From NCBI RefSeq assembly GCF_000473085.1, contig NZ_AXBA01000003.1, positions 1-64,000 of the forward strand: a stretch of DNA of 64,000 nt, given 5' to 3'. This stretch comes from Azorhizobium doebereinerae UFLA1-100 (GTDB lineage: Bacteria > Pseudomonadota > Alphaproteobacteria > Rhizobiales > Xanthobacteraceae). Each line of letters opens with the position of its first letter. Position 1 is the stretch's first letter. The translations under genes and the position numbers were made by a program. This document shows, one piece after another, positions 26,479-35,208 of this stretch. The notes below the pieces were generated by a model that ran no database searches, had not been told where the DNA came from, and was given only the letters and a program-made list of their open reading frames with translations.

Positions 26479-26737
26479 CGCCGTCTCCCTGTGGCCAGCC
26501 TCCGCCGGGGCGGGGTCGCGCTGTGGTCCTGCCCCTATGACGGAGGGGGGCGACGCAAATTTAGGGCGGCGACGCATTTGGTTCGGCGGCGGCGCATGTG
26601 CCCTTGCGGAAGGGGTAAATCGGCGCCGGCCTCGTCCGTCATCCGATGTGAGGCCGCTGCGCGCCATGCGGGCGCAGGGGCGGATGCGGCCCGGGCCTGC
26701 GCGCCGGGGCCGAATGCCGAAGGAGTTGCAAGAGGAC
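26479..26737. promoter_or_regulatory. Divergent promoter region of the siderophore biosynthesis operons
   Basis: This 259-base gap separates mbtH-NRPS (minus) from the acyltransferase operon (plus). It contains a direct repeat of GCGACGCA at 26550-26557 and 26569-26576, 19 bases apart, each followed by an A/T-rich stretch (AATTTAG and TTTGG). This could be an ECF sigma or iron-regulator recognition site. No convincing Fur or Irr box was found. The downstream part holds the ribosome binding site AAGAGGAC of the acyltransferase gene. Confidence 0.45.
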
Positions 26738-27868
26738 ATGACCCGCTCAGACCCTTCCCCGTGGCGCGGCGCCGGCCGGCCGGCTTTCCTGTCCTTCCAG
26801 GCCGCCGGGGCGCCCCTGGCGGTCACGCTGGCCTCCGATGCGCTCATCGTCACCGCCCGTGACGCCGTGGCCGCCGCGCTCACCGTCACCCGCGCCGGGC
26901 CGGGCGCGGTGCTGGCCGGCACCCTGCCGGAGACCGGCGTCGCCCCGGCGGACGCCATCGTGGCGGCCTGCGAGGCGCTGTTTGGCGCCGAGCCGGACCT
27001 CGCCTATGCGGACCTCGGCATGGCGCTGGACGGCACCCTTGCCGGCCATCTGCTCGCCGCCGGCATCGCCACCGCCGAGGATGGCGGGCTGCGGGTCTCG
27101 CCCGATCTGCTGTGGCAGCAGCCGCGCCCGTGGCTGGCCGGCAAGGGCGGCGTGGGCGGAGGGGCCTATCCGCAGCGCCTCGTGCTGGAGAACGGCATCC
27201 GCCACCCGCTGCGCCCGCCCATGCGCGAGGGCCTGCTCTATGCCCGCTTCATCCCCTGGCTGGGCCAGACCCTCTCCTTCCACACCGCCGATCCGGACCG
27301 GCACCTCGCGCCGTTCCACCGCTGGATGAACGATCCGCGCGTGGCGGAGATCTGGGAGGAGACGGGCGAGGAGGCCCAGCACCGCGCCTATCTGGAGGAG
27401 CGCCGCGCCGATCCGCACGCGGTGCCGGTGATCGGCTGCTTCGACGACGTGCCGTTCGGCTATTTCGAGCTGTACTGGGCCAAGGAGAACCGCCTCGGGC
27501 CGCATTACGAGGCGCAGGACTATGATCGCGGGTGGCATGTGCTGGTGGGCGAGGATGCCTATCGCGGCAAGGCCTACATCACCGCCTGGCTGCCCTCGCT
27601 GATGCACTTTATGTTCCTGGACGACCCGCGCACCCAGCGCATCGTCGGCGAGCCGAAGGCCACCCACGCCCAGCAGATCCGCAACCTGGACCGCTCCGGC
27701 TTCGCCAAGGTCAAGCATGTGGATTTCGCCCACAAGCGGGCCTTGCTGGTGATGCTGCTGCGCGAGCGCTTCTTCGGCGACCGGCTGTGGCAGCCGGCGG
27801 CGGAGGTTCCGGCGCTGGTGCCGGCCGGGGCCGGCGAACCACCCGCCGTCCGGGCGGCCTCGGCGTGA
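26738..27868 (+). CDS. Siderophore hydroxamate N-acyltransferase, IucB/AlcB-like GNAT
   Basis: The 376-residue protein has an N-terminal region of weak similarity and a C-terminal GNAT domain of the AlcB/IucB type (from about residue 190): FHRWMNDPRVAEIWEETG, FGYFELYWAKENRLGPHY and RGWHVLVGEDAYRGKAYITA, then FLDDPRTQRIVGEPKATHA. These proteins acylate N-hydroxylysine or N-hydroxyornithine to the hydroxamate. The ATG at 26738 is preceded by AGAGGAC; an ATG at 26714 would add eight residues. It starts the plus-strand operon with the exporter and the PLP enzyme. Confidence 0.9.
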   Translation: MTRSDPSPWRGAGRPAFLSFQAAGAPLAVTLASDALIVTARDAVAAALTVTRAGPGAVLAGTLPETGVAPADAIVAACEALFGAEPDLAYADLGMALDGTLAGHLLAAGIATAEDGGLRVSPDLLWQQPRPWLAGKGGVGGGAYPQRLVLENGIRHPLRPPMREGLLYARFIPWLGQTLSFHTADPDRHLAPFHRWMNDPRVAEIWEETGEEAQHRAYLEERRADPHAVPVIGCFDDVPFGYFELYWAKENRLGPHYEAQDYDRGWHVLVGEDAYRGKAYITAWLPSLMHFMFLDDPRTQRIVGEPKATHAQQIRNLDRSGFAKVKHVDFAHKRALLVMLLRERFFGDRLWQPAAEVPALVPAGAGEPPAVRAASA

Positions 27869-29301
27869 GCGCCGGGGCCTTGGAGGCGGCGGAGGGCGCG
27901 GTGGAGGGTTTCGCCGCGCCGCAGGACCTGGCCGATCCCCGGCTGAAGCGCCTGATCCTGCGGCTCGCCATCCCCTCGGTGGCGGGCCTGTCCATCACCG
28001 CCCTGCACCATGTGGCCAATGCCGGCTTCGTCGGCTTGCTGGGGCCGGAGGCGCTGGCGGCGGTGAGCGTGGCGATCCCGGTGTTCGCGCTGGTGGCGGC
28101 GCTGGGCCACGGCCTCGGCGTCGGCACGGCGGCCACCGTGGGCCGGCTGCTGGGCGCGGGCGCCGCGGGCGATGCCGACACGGCGGCGACCACCGCGCTC
28201 GCGCTCTCGGTGCTGCTCGGCATCGCCGCCAGCGTGGCGCTGGTGGCCTGGCAGGACGAGGTGCTCACCATGTTCGGCGCCACGGCGGGCATGATGCCGC
28301 AGGCGCGCGCCTATATCGGCCCGCTGGCGTTTTCCTGCGCCTTGCTGCTGTTGCAGATCACCTGCGATTTCATCGCCATCGCCGAAGGCAACAGCCGCTT
28401 CAGCATGTGGACGCTGCTGGGCGGCTTCTCGCTCAACATCGCCCTCGATCCATTGCTCATCTTCACCTTCGATCTCGGCATCGGCGGGGCGGCGTGGGCC
28501 ACCATCCTGTCGCAGGTGGCCGCGCTCGCCGCCTATGCGGCCTATTTCGCCTTCGGCTGGGGCCGGGTGCGGGTGCACGCGGGGGCGCTCACCGGCGATC
28601 CCGCCATCCTGCGGCCCATGCTGGCGGTGGGCGTGCCGGTGACGCTGTCGAGCGCGCTGTCGGCTTTGGCCTTCGCTTTGGTCTATCGCGCCGCCTCCGA
28701 ACAGGGCGGGGACGCGGCGGTGGCGGGCATCGGCATCGCCTTCCGCCTGCTCACCCTGGGCCTGCTGCCGGTCACCGGCTTCTGCCTCGGCGCGCAGGCG
28801 GTGCTGAGCTTCGCTTATGGCGCGGGCGATCCGCAGCGGGTGCGCGCGGCCACCGGCTTCATGCTGCGCGCGGCGCTGGGCTTCACCCTGGTCTATTCCC
28901 TGGCCATGGCGCTGTTCGCCGGGCCGGTGGTGGGCGTGTTCACGCAGGACGAGGCGACGGCCGGCATCGCGCGCGGCGCCCTCGTGCTGTTCCACATGGG
29001 CTTTGCCCTGGCGGGCCTCCAGTGCGTGCTGCTGGTGCTGCTCCAGGCCATGGGCAAGGCCCGGCTCGCCGCCGCCGTCGGGCTGGCGCCGCAGGGCTAC
29101 CTGCTCATTCCGCTGCTCATCGTTCTGTCGCAGTCGTTCGGCCTCACCGGCGTGGTGATGGCCCCGGCCATCGCCACCGGCCTCACCGCGCTGATCTCCG
29201 CCGCGCTGCTGGCCCGCGAGATGGCGGATCTCGCCCGCCAGGGCCGCGCCGCGCGCCACGCCCCGTCCTCCCCGCCCGAAATCGCACGAGGTCCCGCATG
29301 A
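27865..29301 (+). CDS. MATE-family efflux transporter
   Basis: This 478-residue membrane protein has about twelve membrane segments in two MATE halves. Marks include LILRLAIPSVAGLSITALHH, NAGFVGLLGPEALAAVSVAI, LLQITCDFIAIAEGNSRFSM and FCLGAQAVLSFAYGAGDPQR. The GTG start at 27865 overlaps the acyltransferase stop (GTGA). Its place between biosynthetic genes makes export of the finished siderophore the likely job. Confidence 0.9.
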   Translation: MSAGALEAAEGAVEGFAAPQDLADPRLKRLILRLAIPSVAGLSITALHHVANAGFVGLLGPEALAAVSVAIPVFALVAALGHGLGVGTAATVGRLLGAGAAGDADTAATTALALSVLLGIAASVALVAWQDEVLTMFGATAGMMPQARAYIGPLAFSCALLLLQITCDFIAIAEGNSRFSMWTLLGGFSLNIALDPLLIFTFDLGIGGAAWATILSQVAALAAYAAYFAFGWGRVRVHAGALTGDPAILRPMLAVGVPVTLSSALSALAFALVYRAASEQGGDAAVAGIGIAFRLLTLGLLPVTGFCLGAQAVLSFAYGAGDPQRVRAATGFMLRAALGFTLVYSLAMALFAGPVVGVFTQDEATAGIARGALVLFHMGFALAGLQCVLLVLLQAMGKARLAAAVGLAPQGYLLIPLLIVLSQSFGLTGVVMAPAIATGLTALISAALLAREMADLARQGRAARHAPSSPPEIARGPA

Positions 29302-30473
29302 ACAAGCCGTTCGCCCCCGAAGGCCAGGGCGCCTTCGAACTGCCGGCGTTGCCCGGCGAGGCCTATCCCCTGGCGGCCGCGGTGCCGCCGATCTTCCAGA
29401 CCTCGCTGTTCACCTTCGAGACCTACGAGGACATGGCGGCGGTCTATGCCGGGCGCTCGCACCAATTGATCTATTCGCGCGGCGACAATCCGACCGTGAT
29501 GGAGTTCGAGCGCGCGGTGGCTGCGCTGGAAGGGGCGGAGGCGGGCCGCGCCTTTTCCAGCGGCATGGGCGCCATCAGCGCCACCGTGCTGGCCCTGGTC
29601 TCCGCCGGCGACCGCATCGTCACCGTGCGCAACGTCTATAGCGACGCCTACCGGCTGTTCGAGCTGATGCTGTCGCGCTTCGGCGTCACCGTGGACTATG
29701 TGGACGGCACGGATGCGGCAGCGGTGGCGGCGGCGCTGCCGGGGGCGAGGCTGCTCTATCTGGAGAGCCCGACCTCGCTGATGTTCGAGCTTCAGGACAT
29801 CGCAGCACTGGCCCGCGCCGCCCGCGCCCACGGCGTCATCACCGCCATCGACAATTCCTGGGCGACGCCGCTCTACCAACAGCCGATCGCCCACGGCATC
29901 GACCTTGTCATCCATGCCGCTTCCAAATATCTCGGCGGGCATTCCGACACGGTGGCCGGCGTGGTGGTGGGCTCGGCCGAGCTGGTCGGCCGCATCAACG
30001 CCCAGTCCTATGCCTATCTCGGCGCCAAGCTGTCGCCGTTCGAGGCGTGGCTGCTGCTGCGCGGGCTGAAGACGCTGCCGCTGCGCATGCCGCGCCACAT
30101 GGCGAGCGGGCAGGCCATCGCCGCCCGGCTCACCGCCCATCCTGACGTGGAGCGGGTGCTGCACCCGGCCTATTCCACCCATCCCGGCCGGACCACGCTG
30201 GCCGGCTTCGGCGGGGTGTTCTCGTTCGAGGTGAGCGATGCCATCGACGTGCCGGCCTTCGTCGATGCGCTGCGGCTCATCCGCCTCGGGGTGAGCTGGG
30301 GCGGGCCGGAGAGCCTGGTGGTGCCGGCGCTGGCGCCGCTGCAATTGCAGAAGGCCAATTGCTTCAGCCGCTTCGGCATCAGCCCGCGTCTCGTCCGGCT
30401 GAATGTCGGCATCGAGGAGGTGGAGCCGCTGTGGGCGGACATCGCCCAGGCGCTGGAGCACGCCCGCCGCTGA
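29298..30473 (+). CDS. Cys/Met metabolism PLP-dependent enzyme (trans-sulfuration family)
   Basis: This 391-residue fold-type I PLP enzyme of the cystathionine gamma-synthase family shows YSRGDNPTVMEFERAVAALE, AFSSGMGAISATVLALVSAG, AIDNSWATPLYQQPIAHGID and the PLP lysine in IHAASKYLGGHSD. It overlaps the MATE gene by four bases (ATGA), so it belongs to the siderophore operon. Its role there is unclear; supplying or modifying an amino acid building block is possible. A housekeeping methionine role is less likely given the tight coupling. Confidence 0.85.
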   Translation: MNKPFAPEGQGAFELPALPGEAYPLAAAVPPIFQTSLFTFETYEDMAAVYAGRSHQLIYSRGDNPTVMEFERAVAALEGAEAGRAFSSGMGAISATVLALVSAGDRIVTVRNVYSDAYRLFELMLSRFGVTVDYVDGTDAAAVAAALPGARLLYLESPTSLMFELQDIAALARAARAHGVITAIDNSWATPLYQQPIAHGIDLVIHAASKYLGGHSDTVAGVVVGSAELVGRINAQSYAYLGAKLSPFEAWLLLRGLKTLPLRMPRHMASGQAIAARLTAHPDVERVLHPAYSTHPGRTTLAGFGGVFSFEVSDAIDVPAFVDALRLIRLGVSWGGPESLVVPALAPLQLQKANCFSRFGISPRLVRLNVGIEEVEPLWADIAQALEHARR

Positions 30474-30505
30474 GCGGGCGAAGACACGCGGCGGGGCTTC
30501 GGACG

Positions 30506-31198
30506 TCAGGCGGCGTCGGAGGCTTCCAGCAGCGCCTTGCGCCGCGGCGCCGCCAGCCGGGCCGCCGCGGCGGCCGTCTCGCGGGGCGCCTTCGCGGCCG
30601 CGGGCAGGGCGCCGAAGCGCAGTTCCGCCCCGGCCTCCAGGACATCGGCGGGGCGGCGCGTCCGACGCGGCTTCGGCGCCAGCACGGCGTCGAGCTGGGC
30701 CCGGCAATGCTCCTGCGCCTCGCGGATCATGAAGTGCACCAGCGTGGGCGACACGCCGAGCGAGGCGGCGATGTCCTTCTGCGGCACGTCGTGGATGCGG
30801 TTCAGCACGAAGGCGAGGCGGGTGCGCGAGGGCAGGCCGGCCAGCGCCCGCAGCACGCATTGCAGCGCCTGCCGGTGCTCCAGCGCCCGGTGCGGGTTCT
30901 CCAGCGGGGCGGCCATGTCCTCGGCCTGCGCCAGGGGGGCGGCGTGGCGCTGCTCCAATTGGCAGCGGCGCAGCCGGTCGATGGCGAGGTTCCGCACCAT
31001 GCAGCAGGAGAAGCTGAGCGGCGAGTCCAGCGCCGTCGGCTCCATCTGGCAGGCCTTCAGCGCCGCGTCCTGCACCACGTCCTCGGCCTGCTGGCGGCAG
31101 GCCAGGATGCGGTTCGCCACCGACACCAGGGTCGCGCGGTGGCACATCATGGTGCGCAGCAGATCGCTCGCTGCCGCGCTCGCTCGCTTCGTCGACAT
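30506..31198 (-). CDS. ECF-family RNA polymerase sigma factor
   Basis: The 230-residue protein has sigma region 2 (QAEDVVQDAALKACQ and FSCCMVRNLAIDRLRRCQ) and region 4 (LPSRTRLAFVLNRIHDVPQK and DIAASLGVSPTLVHFMI). It resembles FecI/RpoI/PvdS-type iron-starvation sigma factors. A basic and alanine-rich tail of about 60 residues follows region 4, longer than normal. It has no adjacent anti-sigma gene. It converges on the PLP gene with 32 bases between stops. Confidence 0.88.
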   Translation of the reverse strand: MSTKRASAAASDLLRTMMCHRATLVSVANRILACRQQAEDVVQDAALKACQMEPTALDSPLSFSCCMVRNLAIDRLRRCQLEQRHAAPLAQAEDMAAPLENPHRALEHRQALQCVLRALAGLPSRTRLAFVLNRIHDVPQKDIAASLGVSPTLVHFMIREAQEHCRAQLDAVLAPKPRRTRRPADVLEAGAELRFGALPAAAKAPRETAAAAARLAAPRRKALLEASDAA

Positions 31199-31250
31199 CG
31201 CATGCTCCGCACTATGGGCAAGGAAGGGCGGGCCTGAGCCCCGCCGGCCG

Positions 31251-32567
31251 TCAGCCGCGCATCGGCCCCGCCTCCGGCCGGGCTTGTCCTGCCGCGCGCG
31301 CGGGGGCGTGCGGCCGGGCGGCGGCCCGATCTGTGGCCCGATTTGTGGCCCACGAGAGAATGCGCGCCAGCACCGCCTCCAGCGGCCCGGCGCCGAACCG
31401 CGCTGACCAGCCGGCCGCAGCCAGGGCGAGGGCGAGGAACAGCGCCAGCGAGAGGGCCAGCACCCCCTGGAGGCTGACCTCGGCATAGAGGCCGGCGCCG
31501 TAGCCGAAGAACAGCAGGCTGCCGATGACGCCCTGGAGCATGTAGATGGACAGCGACATGCGCCCGCTGGCGGCGAAGAAGTCGCGCCCCCCCCGCCAGC
31601 GCGGCTGCGCCAGCAGCGCCATCAGGCCGGCGAACACCACGAAGCTGACCAGCGGCGCGAACACCGGCCGCAGCGCCAGCGTGACGAGGAAGACGTTGCC
31701 GCCCGCCCAGTCGGCGGGGGCGAGGCACAGGGCGCCATAGGCGAGGTTGCCGACGAGGGCCGGCCACACCACCACCCGCGCCGCCGCCATCAGCGGGCTG
31801 TCGCCGGTGGCCAGCAGCGCGTCCTTGTGGCGGAAGGCGCAGATGCCGAGGCAGAAGGCGCTGGCGGTCATCGGCCACAGCGCCGGCACGCTCATCTGCG
31901 AGAAGGCCAGCCAGTCCCTGAGCCGCTGCGCGGCGATGGGCAGGAAGCCGCCGTCGCGCATCAGGGCGATGCGCCCGGCCTCGCTCAGCCCGAGGTCGGG
32001 CGTGGCGGTGGCGATGTAGATGGCGAACAGCGCGTGGTTGAGGATCGCCACCGCCCACAGCACGCCGGCCACGGTGACGAGCGTGCGCGTGCGCCAACCG
32101 AGCGCCGGCAGCAGCACGAGGCCGAGGATGGCGTAGGGCAACAGGATGTCCGCCTCGAACACGAAGGCGGCGTTCAGCACTCCGAGGCCCGCCAGCACCG
32201 CCATGCGCACCAGGAAGCGCCGGCGCCCGCCGGCGGCGATCTGCCCGGCGGCGCCCATGCCGAACAGGAAGGCGAAGATGAGGATGAACTTGCTCTCGAA
32301 CAGCGCCTGGATGAGGAAGGCCGAGAGGGTGCCGAGGTGGAGCGCGTCGGCCTGCCGCCACCACCCGCCGGCGAAGCCGTAGGGCATGGCGAAGAACGGC
32401 AGGTTGACGATCAGGATGCCCATGAGCGCGATGCCGCGCAGGGCATCGATCCGGGCATCGCGCCGGCGCGCCTTCGGCGCCGGCGCGGCGGACCTCCGCT
32501 GGTCCTCGGTCGTCCGCTGGTCCACGATCGTCCGCTGGTCTTCGGTCGTCCGCTGGTCCTCGGTCAT
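31251..32567 (-). CDS. DUF418 (YeiB-like) multi-pass membrane protein
   Basis: This 438-residue inner membrane protein has about ten membrane segments and the DUF418 features RIDALRGIALMGILIVNLPF near the start and FAASGRMSLSIYMLQGVIGS near residue 345. The N-terminal 24 residues are a four-fold repeat of a six-residue unit (TEDQRT-like) encoded by 18 bp tandem repeats, placed before the first membrane helix. It lies between the ECF sigma gene and the TonB receptor gene, 22 bases after the receptor stop, so it is probably cotranscribed with the receptor. Its function is unknown; the family contains acyltransferase-like membrane proteins. Confidence 0.85.
   Translation of the reverse strand: MTEDQRTTEDQRTIVDQRTTEDQRRSAAPAPKARRRDARIDALRGIALMGILIVNLPFFAMPYGFAGGWWRQADALHLGTLSAFLIQALFESKFILIFAFLFGMGAAGQIAAGGRRRFLVRMAVLAGLGVLNAAFVFEADILLPYAILGLVLLPALGWRTRTLVTVAGVLWAVAILNHALFAIYIATATPDLGLSEAGRIALMRDGGFLPIAAQRLRDWLAFSQMSVPALWPMTASAFCLGICAFRHKDALLATGDSPLMAAARVVVWPALVGNLAYGALCLAPADWAGGNVFLVTLALRPVFAPLVSFVVFAGLMALLAQPRWRGGRDFFAASGRMSLSIYMLQGVIGSLLFFGYGAGLYAEVSLQGVLALSLALFLALALAAAGWSARFGAGPLEAVLARILSWATNRATDRAAARPHAPARAAGQARPEAGPMRG
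32495..32566 (-). repeat. Four 18 bp tandem repeats at the start of the DUF418 gene
   Basis: Units 32495-32512, 32513-32530, 32531-32548 and 32549-32566 each read close to TCCGCTGGTCCTCGGTCG on the plus strand, with one to three differences. They encode TEDQRT, TEDQRT, IVDQRT and TEDQRR. Because the unit is a multiple of three, slippage changes the length of the hydrophilic N-terminal tail without breaking the frame. Confidence 0.9.
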
Positions 32568-32589
32568 GCGGTGTTCCTTCCGGTCCGCC

Positions 32590-35097
32590 TTACCACTGGT
32601 ACTTGAGGGTCCCGAGCACGGTGCGCCCCTGGCCCAGGTAGCAGAGCCCGGCGTTGCAGACTTCGGGCATCACATTGAAGACGTTGGTGGCGTTGAGCGC
32701 GGCGCTGAGGCCGGTCAGCTTCGGGTTGGTCTTGCCGAAGTCGTAGCGCAGCGCAGCGTCCACCATGGTGTAGGCAGCGTTGATCACGGTGTTGGTGTTG
32801 TTGCCGTAGGTCTGGCCGGTGTAGCGCAGGCCGAGGCCGCCGCTGGTGCCGTAGAGCAGGCCGGGCTGGACGGTGTAGTTGGCCCACAGCGAGGCCACGT
32901 TGCGCGGCGTCACCGCCGGCACCCGGCCGATCTCGGTCGTGGTGGCGGAATTGACGATCTCGGCGTCCGAATAGGTGTAGGCGGCGATCGCCTCCAGCCC
33001 GTCCGCCAGCCGGAACCGGCCTTCCACTTCCACGCCCTTGGTCGAGATCTCGCCGATGGACTGGTAGTAGGAGATGCCGGTCGTGCCGTTATAGCCGGCG
33101 TATTTCGCCGCATTGGTCTCGTCGAGCTTGTAGAGCGAGACGGTGACCAGCATGCGGTCGCCGGCTGGCTGGTACTTCAGGCCCACTTCGATCTGCTTGC
33201 CCTCGGCCGGCGGCAGCACGGCGCCGTCCTGGCTGACGTTACTGGTGGGCTGGAACGAGGTGGAATAGCTGACGTAGGGCGCGACCCCACTGTCGAACAG
33301 ATAGAGCAGGCCGGCGCTGTAGGTGAAGGCGTTGTCGTCGCGGTCGCCGGTCACGGTGTCGGTCAGAAGGTTGGTCTGGGTGCGGCTGGTCCAGTCCTGC
33401 CGGCCGCTCAGCGAGAAGCGCCAGTTGCCGAGCTTCATCTGGTCCTGGGCATAGAGGCCGAGCTGGTCGAAATCGGTGCCGGTGCGGGTGGTGACGGCGG
33501 GCGTGGTGCCGCTCAGGCCGTAATAGGGATAGAGGATGTTGAGCGCATAGGCGGCGTTGGCCGCGCTGGTGCCGGTGCCCAGATTGTCGGTCATGGTGCC
33601 GTAGTCGAGGCCGAACAGCACGGTGTGGCCCACCTCGCCGGTGGCGAAATTGGCCTGGAGCTGGTTGTCCACCTGGAACGAGGACAGGCTCTCGTCGATC
33701 ACCGCCGCGCCGCGCCGGTAGATCAGCGAATTGGTGCTGGCGAAGCCGCCGCCGGTCACGCTGCCGGTGAGATAGCGCCCATCCACGTCGGCGGTGCCGT
33801 AGCGCAGGTTCTGCCGGAACTGCCACATGTCGTTGAACGTGTGCTCGAACTTGTAGCCGATCTGGTACTGGGTCTGCTTCTGGTAGTCGTAGTCCGGGTC
33901 CGAGGCGCGCAGCTTGGTGGTGTGGCTCAGGCGGTTGATCATCGCCACATTGGCGTCGGTCTCGTCCTTCTGGGCGAGGGCGATGACGGTGAAGGAGGTG
34001 TCCTCGTTGCGCCAGGTGAAGGAGGGCGCCAGCATCAGCTCGTCGTCGGCGATGTCGTAATTGGTGTCGCCGGTCTTGCCGAGGCCGACGATGCGGTAGA
34101 GGAAGTTCTTGTTGGTGTCGCCAGCGCCGCCGAGGTCGAACGCCGCTTCCAGATGGCCGAAGCTGCCGACCTGCGCGACCACCTCGCGGATCTCCCGGGT
34201 GGTGGGCAGCTTGGAGATGCGGTCGATGATGCCGCCCGGCGTGCTCTGGCCGTAGAGCACCGCCGCCGGCCCCTTCACCACGTCGATGCGCTCCAGGCCG
34301 TAGGGCTCGGTGGAGAAGGTGGTGTAGGCGCCGGAATACTGCCGCAGGCCGTCGCGATAGTCGCCCAGCGTGGTCTCGGCGAAGCCGCGGATGTAGATCT
34401 GGTCGAAGCGCGGATCGTAGCCGAACGCGCCGGTGGTGACGCCGGCGGTGTATTGCACCGCCTGCGGCACGCTCTGCACGCCGCGGTCCTCCATCTCCTT
34501 CTGGGTGATGACGGTGATGGAGCGCGGGGTCTCGATCAGCGGGGTGTTGGTCTTGGTGCCGGCGTCGCTGCGGGTGGCGATGTAGCCGAAGGTGCCGTCG
34601 CCCTGCACGTCGATGGGATCGAGCGCGATGGCGCCTTCGGACGAGGCGCCCGCCACCGGTACCACGTCGGTGGCGCGGCGGATGGCGACCGTGGTGGCGC
34701 CGGTGAAATTGTAGCTCAGCCCGGTGCCGGACAGCAGCCGGCTGAGCGCCTGATCAGGCATCATGGTGCCGCTGACGCCGTTGGTGCGCAGGTTGCGCAC
34801 CACCTCGCTGGAGAACAGCACCTTGAGGCCGGTGGCCCGCGCCCACTGGGTGAGCGCCGGGCCGAGCGGCCCGCCGGGGATGGCGAAGGCGACCGCGCCG
34901 CGGCTGGCGGTGCCGGCGGGCTGCGCCGGGGCGCCTTGCGCGAGCGCCGGGCTGGCGAAATGCAGGGCGGCCGCCGCGGTGGAGGCCAGCAGCAGGGCGC
35001 CGCGCCAGGAGGCGCGCCGTTGGCCCTGCGCGAGGCCGCGCCGCGAGGTGTTCCGTGCCCGGCCCTGCCGGCTGTTCTCCTTGCCCGACGTCGTCAC
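32590..35097 (-). CDS. TonB-dependent siderophore receptor with STN signalling domain
   Basis: This outer membrane transducer is 835 residues from the GTG at 35097, which has AAGGGG eight bases upstream; a GTG at 35145 would give 851. A signal peptide (ALLLASTAAAALHFASPALA) is followed by an STN domain (GPALTQWARATGLKVLFSSE), a plug (TPRSITVITQKEMEDRGVQS, then YGLERIDVVKGPAAVLYGQS) and a 22-strand barrel ending LGTLKYQW. The STN domain passes the ligand signal to FecR. It belongs to the FhuA/FpvA-like hydroxamate receptor group. It lies just downstream of fecR and fecI in the same direction. Confidence 0.93.
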   Translation of the reverse strand: MTTSGKENSRQGRARNTSRRGLAQGQRRASWRGALLLASTAAAALHFASPALAQGAPAQPAGTASRGAVAFAIPGGPLGPALTQWARATGLKVLFSSEVVRNLRTNGVSGTMMPDQALSRLLSGTGLSYNFTGATTVAIRRATDVVPVAGASSEGAIALDPIDVQGDGTFGYIATRSDAGTKTNTPLIETPRSITVITQKEMEDRGVQSVPQAVQYTAGVTTGAFGYDPRFDQIYIRGFAETTLGDYRDGLRQYSGAYTTFSTEPYGLERIDVVKGPAAVLYGQSTPGGIIDRISKLPTTREIREVVAQVGSFGHLEAAFDLGGAGDTNKNFLYRIVGLGKTGDTNYDIADDELMLAPSFTWRNEDTSFTVIALAQKDETDANVAMINRLSHTTKLRASDPDYDYQKQTQYQIGYKFEHTFNDMWQFRQNLRYGTADVDGRYLTGSVTGGGFASTNSLIYRRGAAVIDESLSSFQVDNQLQANFATGEVGHTVLFGLDYGTMTDNLGTGTSAANAAYALNILYPYYGLSGTTPAVTTRTGTDFDQLGLYAQDQMKLGNWRFSLSGRQDWTSRTQTNLLTDTVTGDRDDNAFTYSAGLLYLFDSGVAPYVSYSTSFQPTSNVSQDGAVLPPAEGKQIEVGLKYQPAGDRMLVTVSLYKLDETNAAKYAGYNGTTGISYYQSIGEISTKGVEVEGRFRLADGLEAIAAYTYSDAEIVNSATTTEIGRVPAVTPRNVASLWANYTVQPGLLYGTSGGLGLRYTGQTYGNNTNTVINAAYTMVDAALRYDFGKTNPKLTGLSAALNATNVFNVMPEVCNAGLCYLGQGRTVLGTLKYQW

Positions 35098-35208
35098 CAG
35101 CAGATCCCCTTCCCATGCCCAGATCCGGCGTCTCTTGAACGCCACTCGATGGGGAAGACGACGGCGGGCGGAGATATGACAGCGCCGGGGCGTAGACTGG
35201 AGACGTTC
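35098..35208 (-). promoter_or_regulatory. Receptor promoter region
   Basis: This 111-base gap between fecR and the receptor gene probably contains the ECF-dependent promoter of the receptor. On the minus strand it starts with an A-rich segment GCAGAAATAAGAACGTCTCC (ending 35198), the only AT-rich part and a possible -35/-10 zone. No Fur-type palindrome was seen. Confidence 0.35.
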
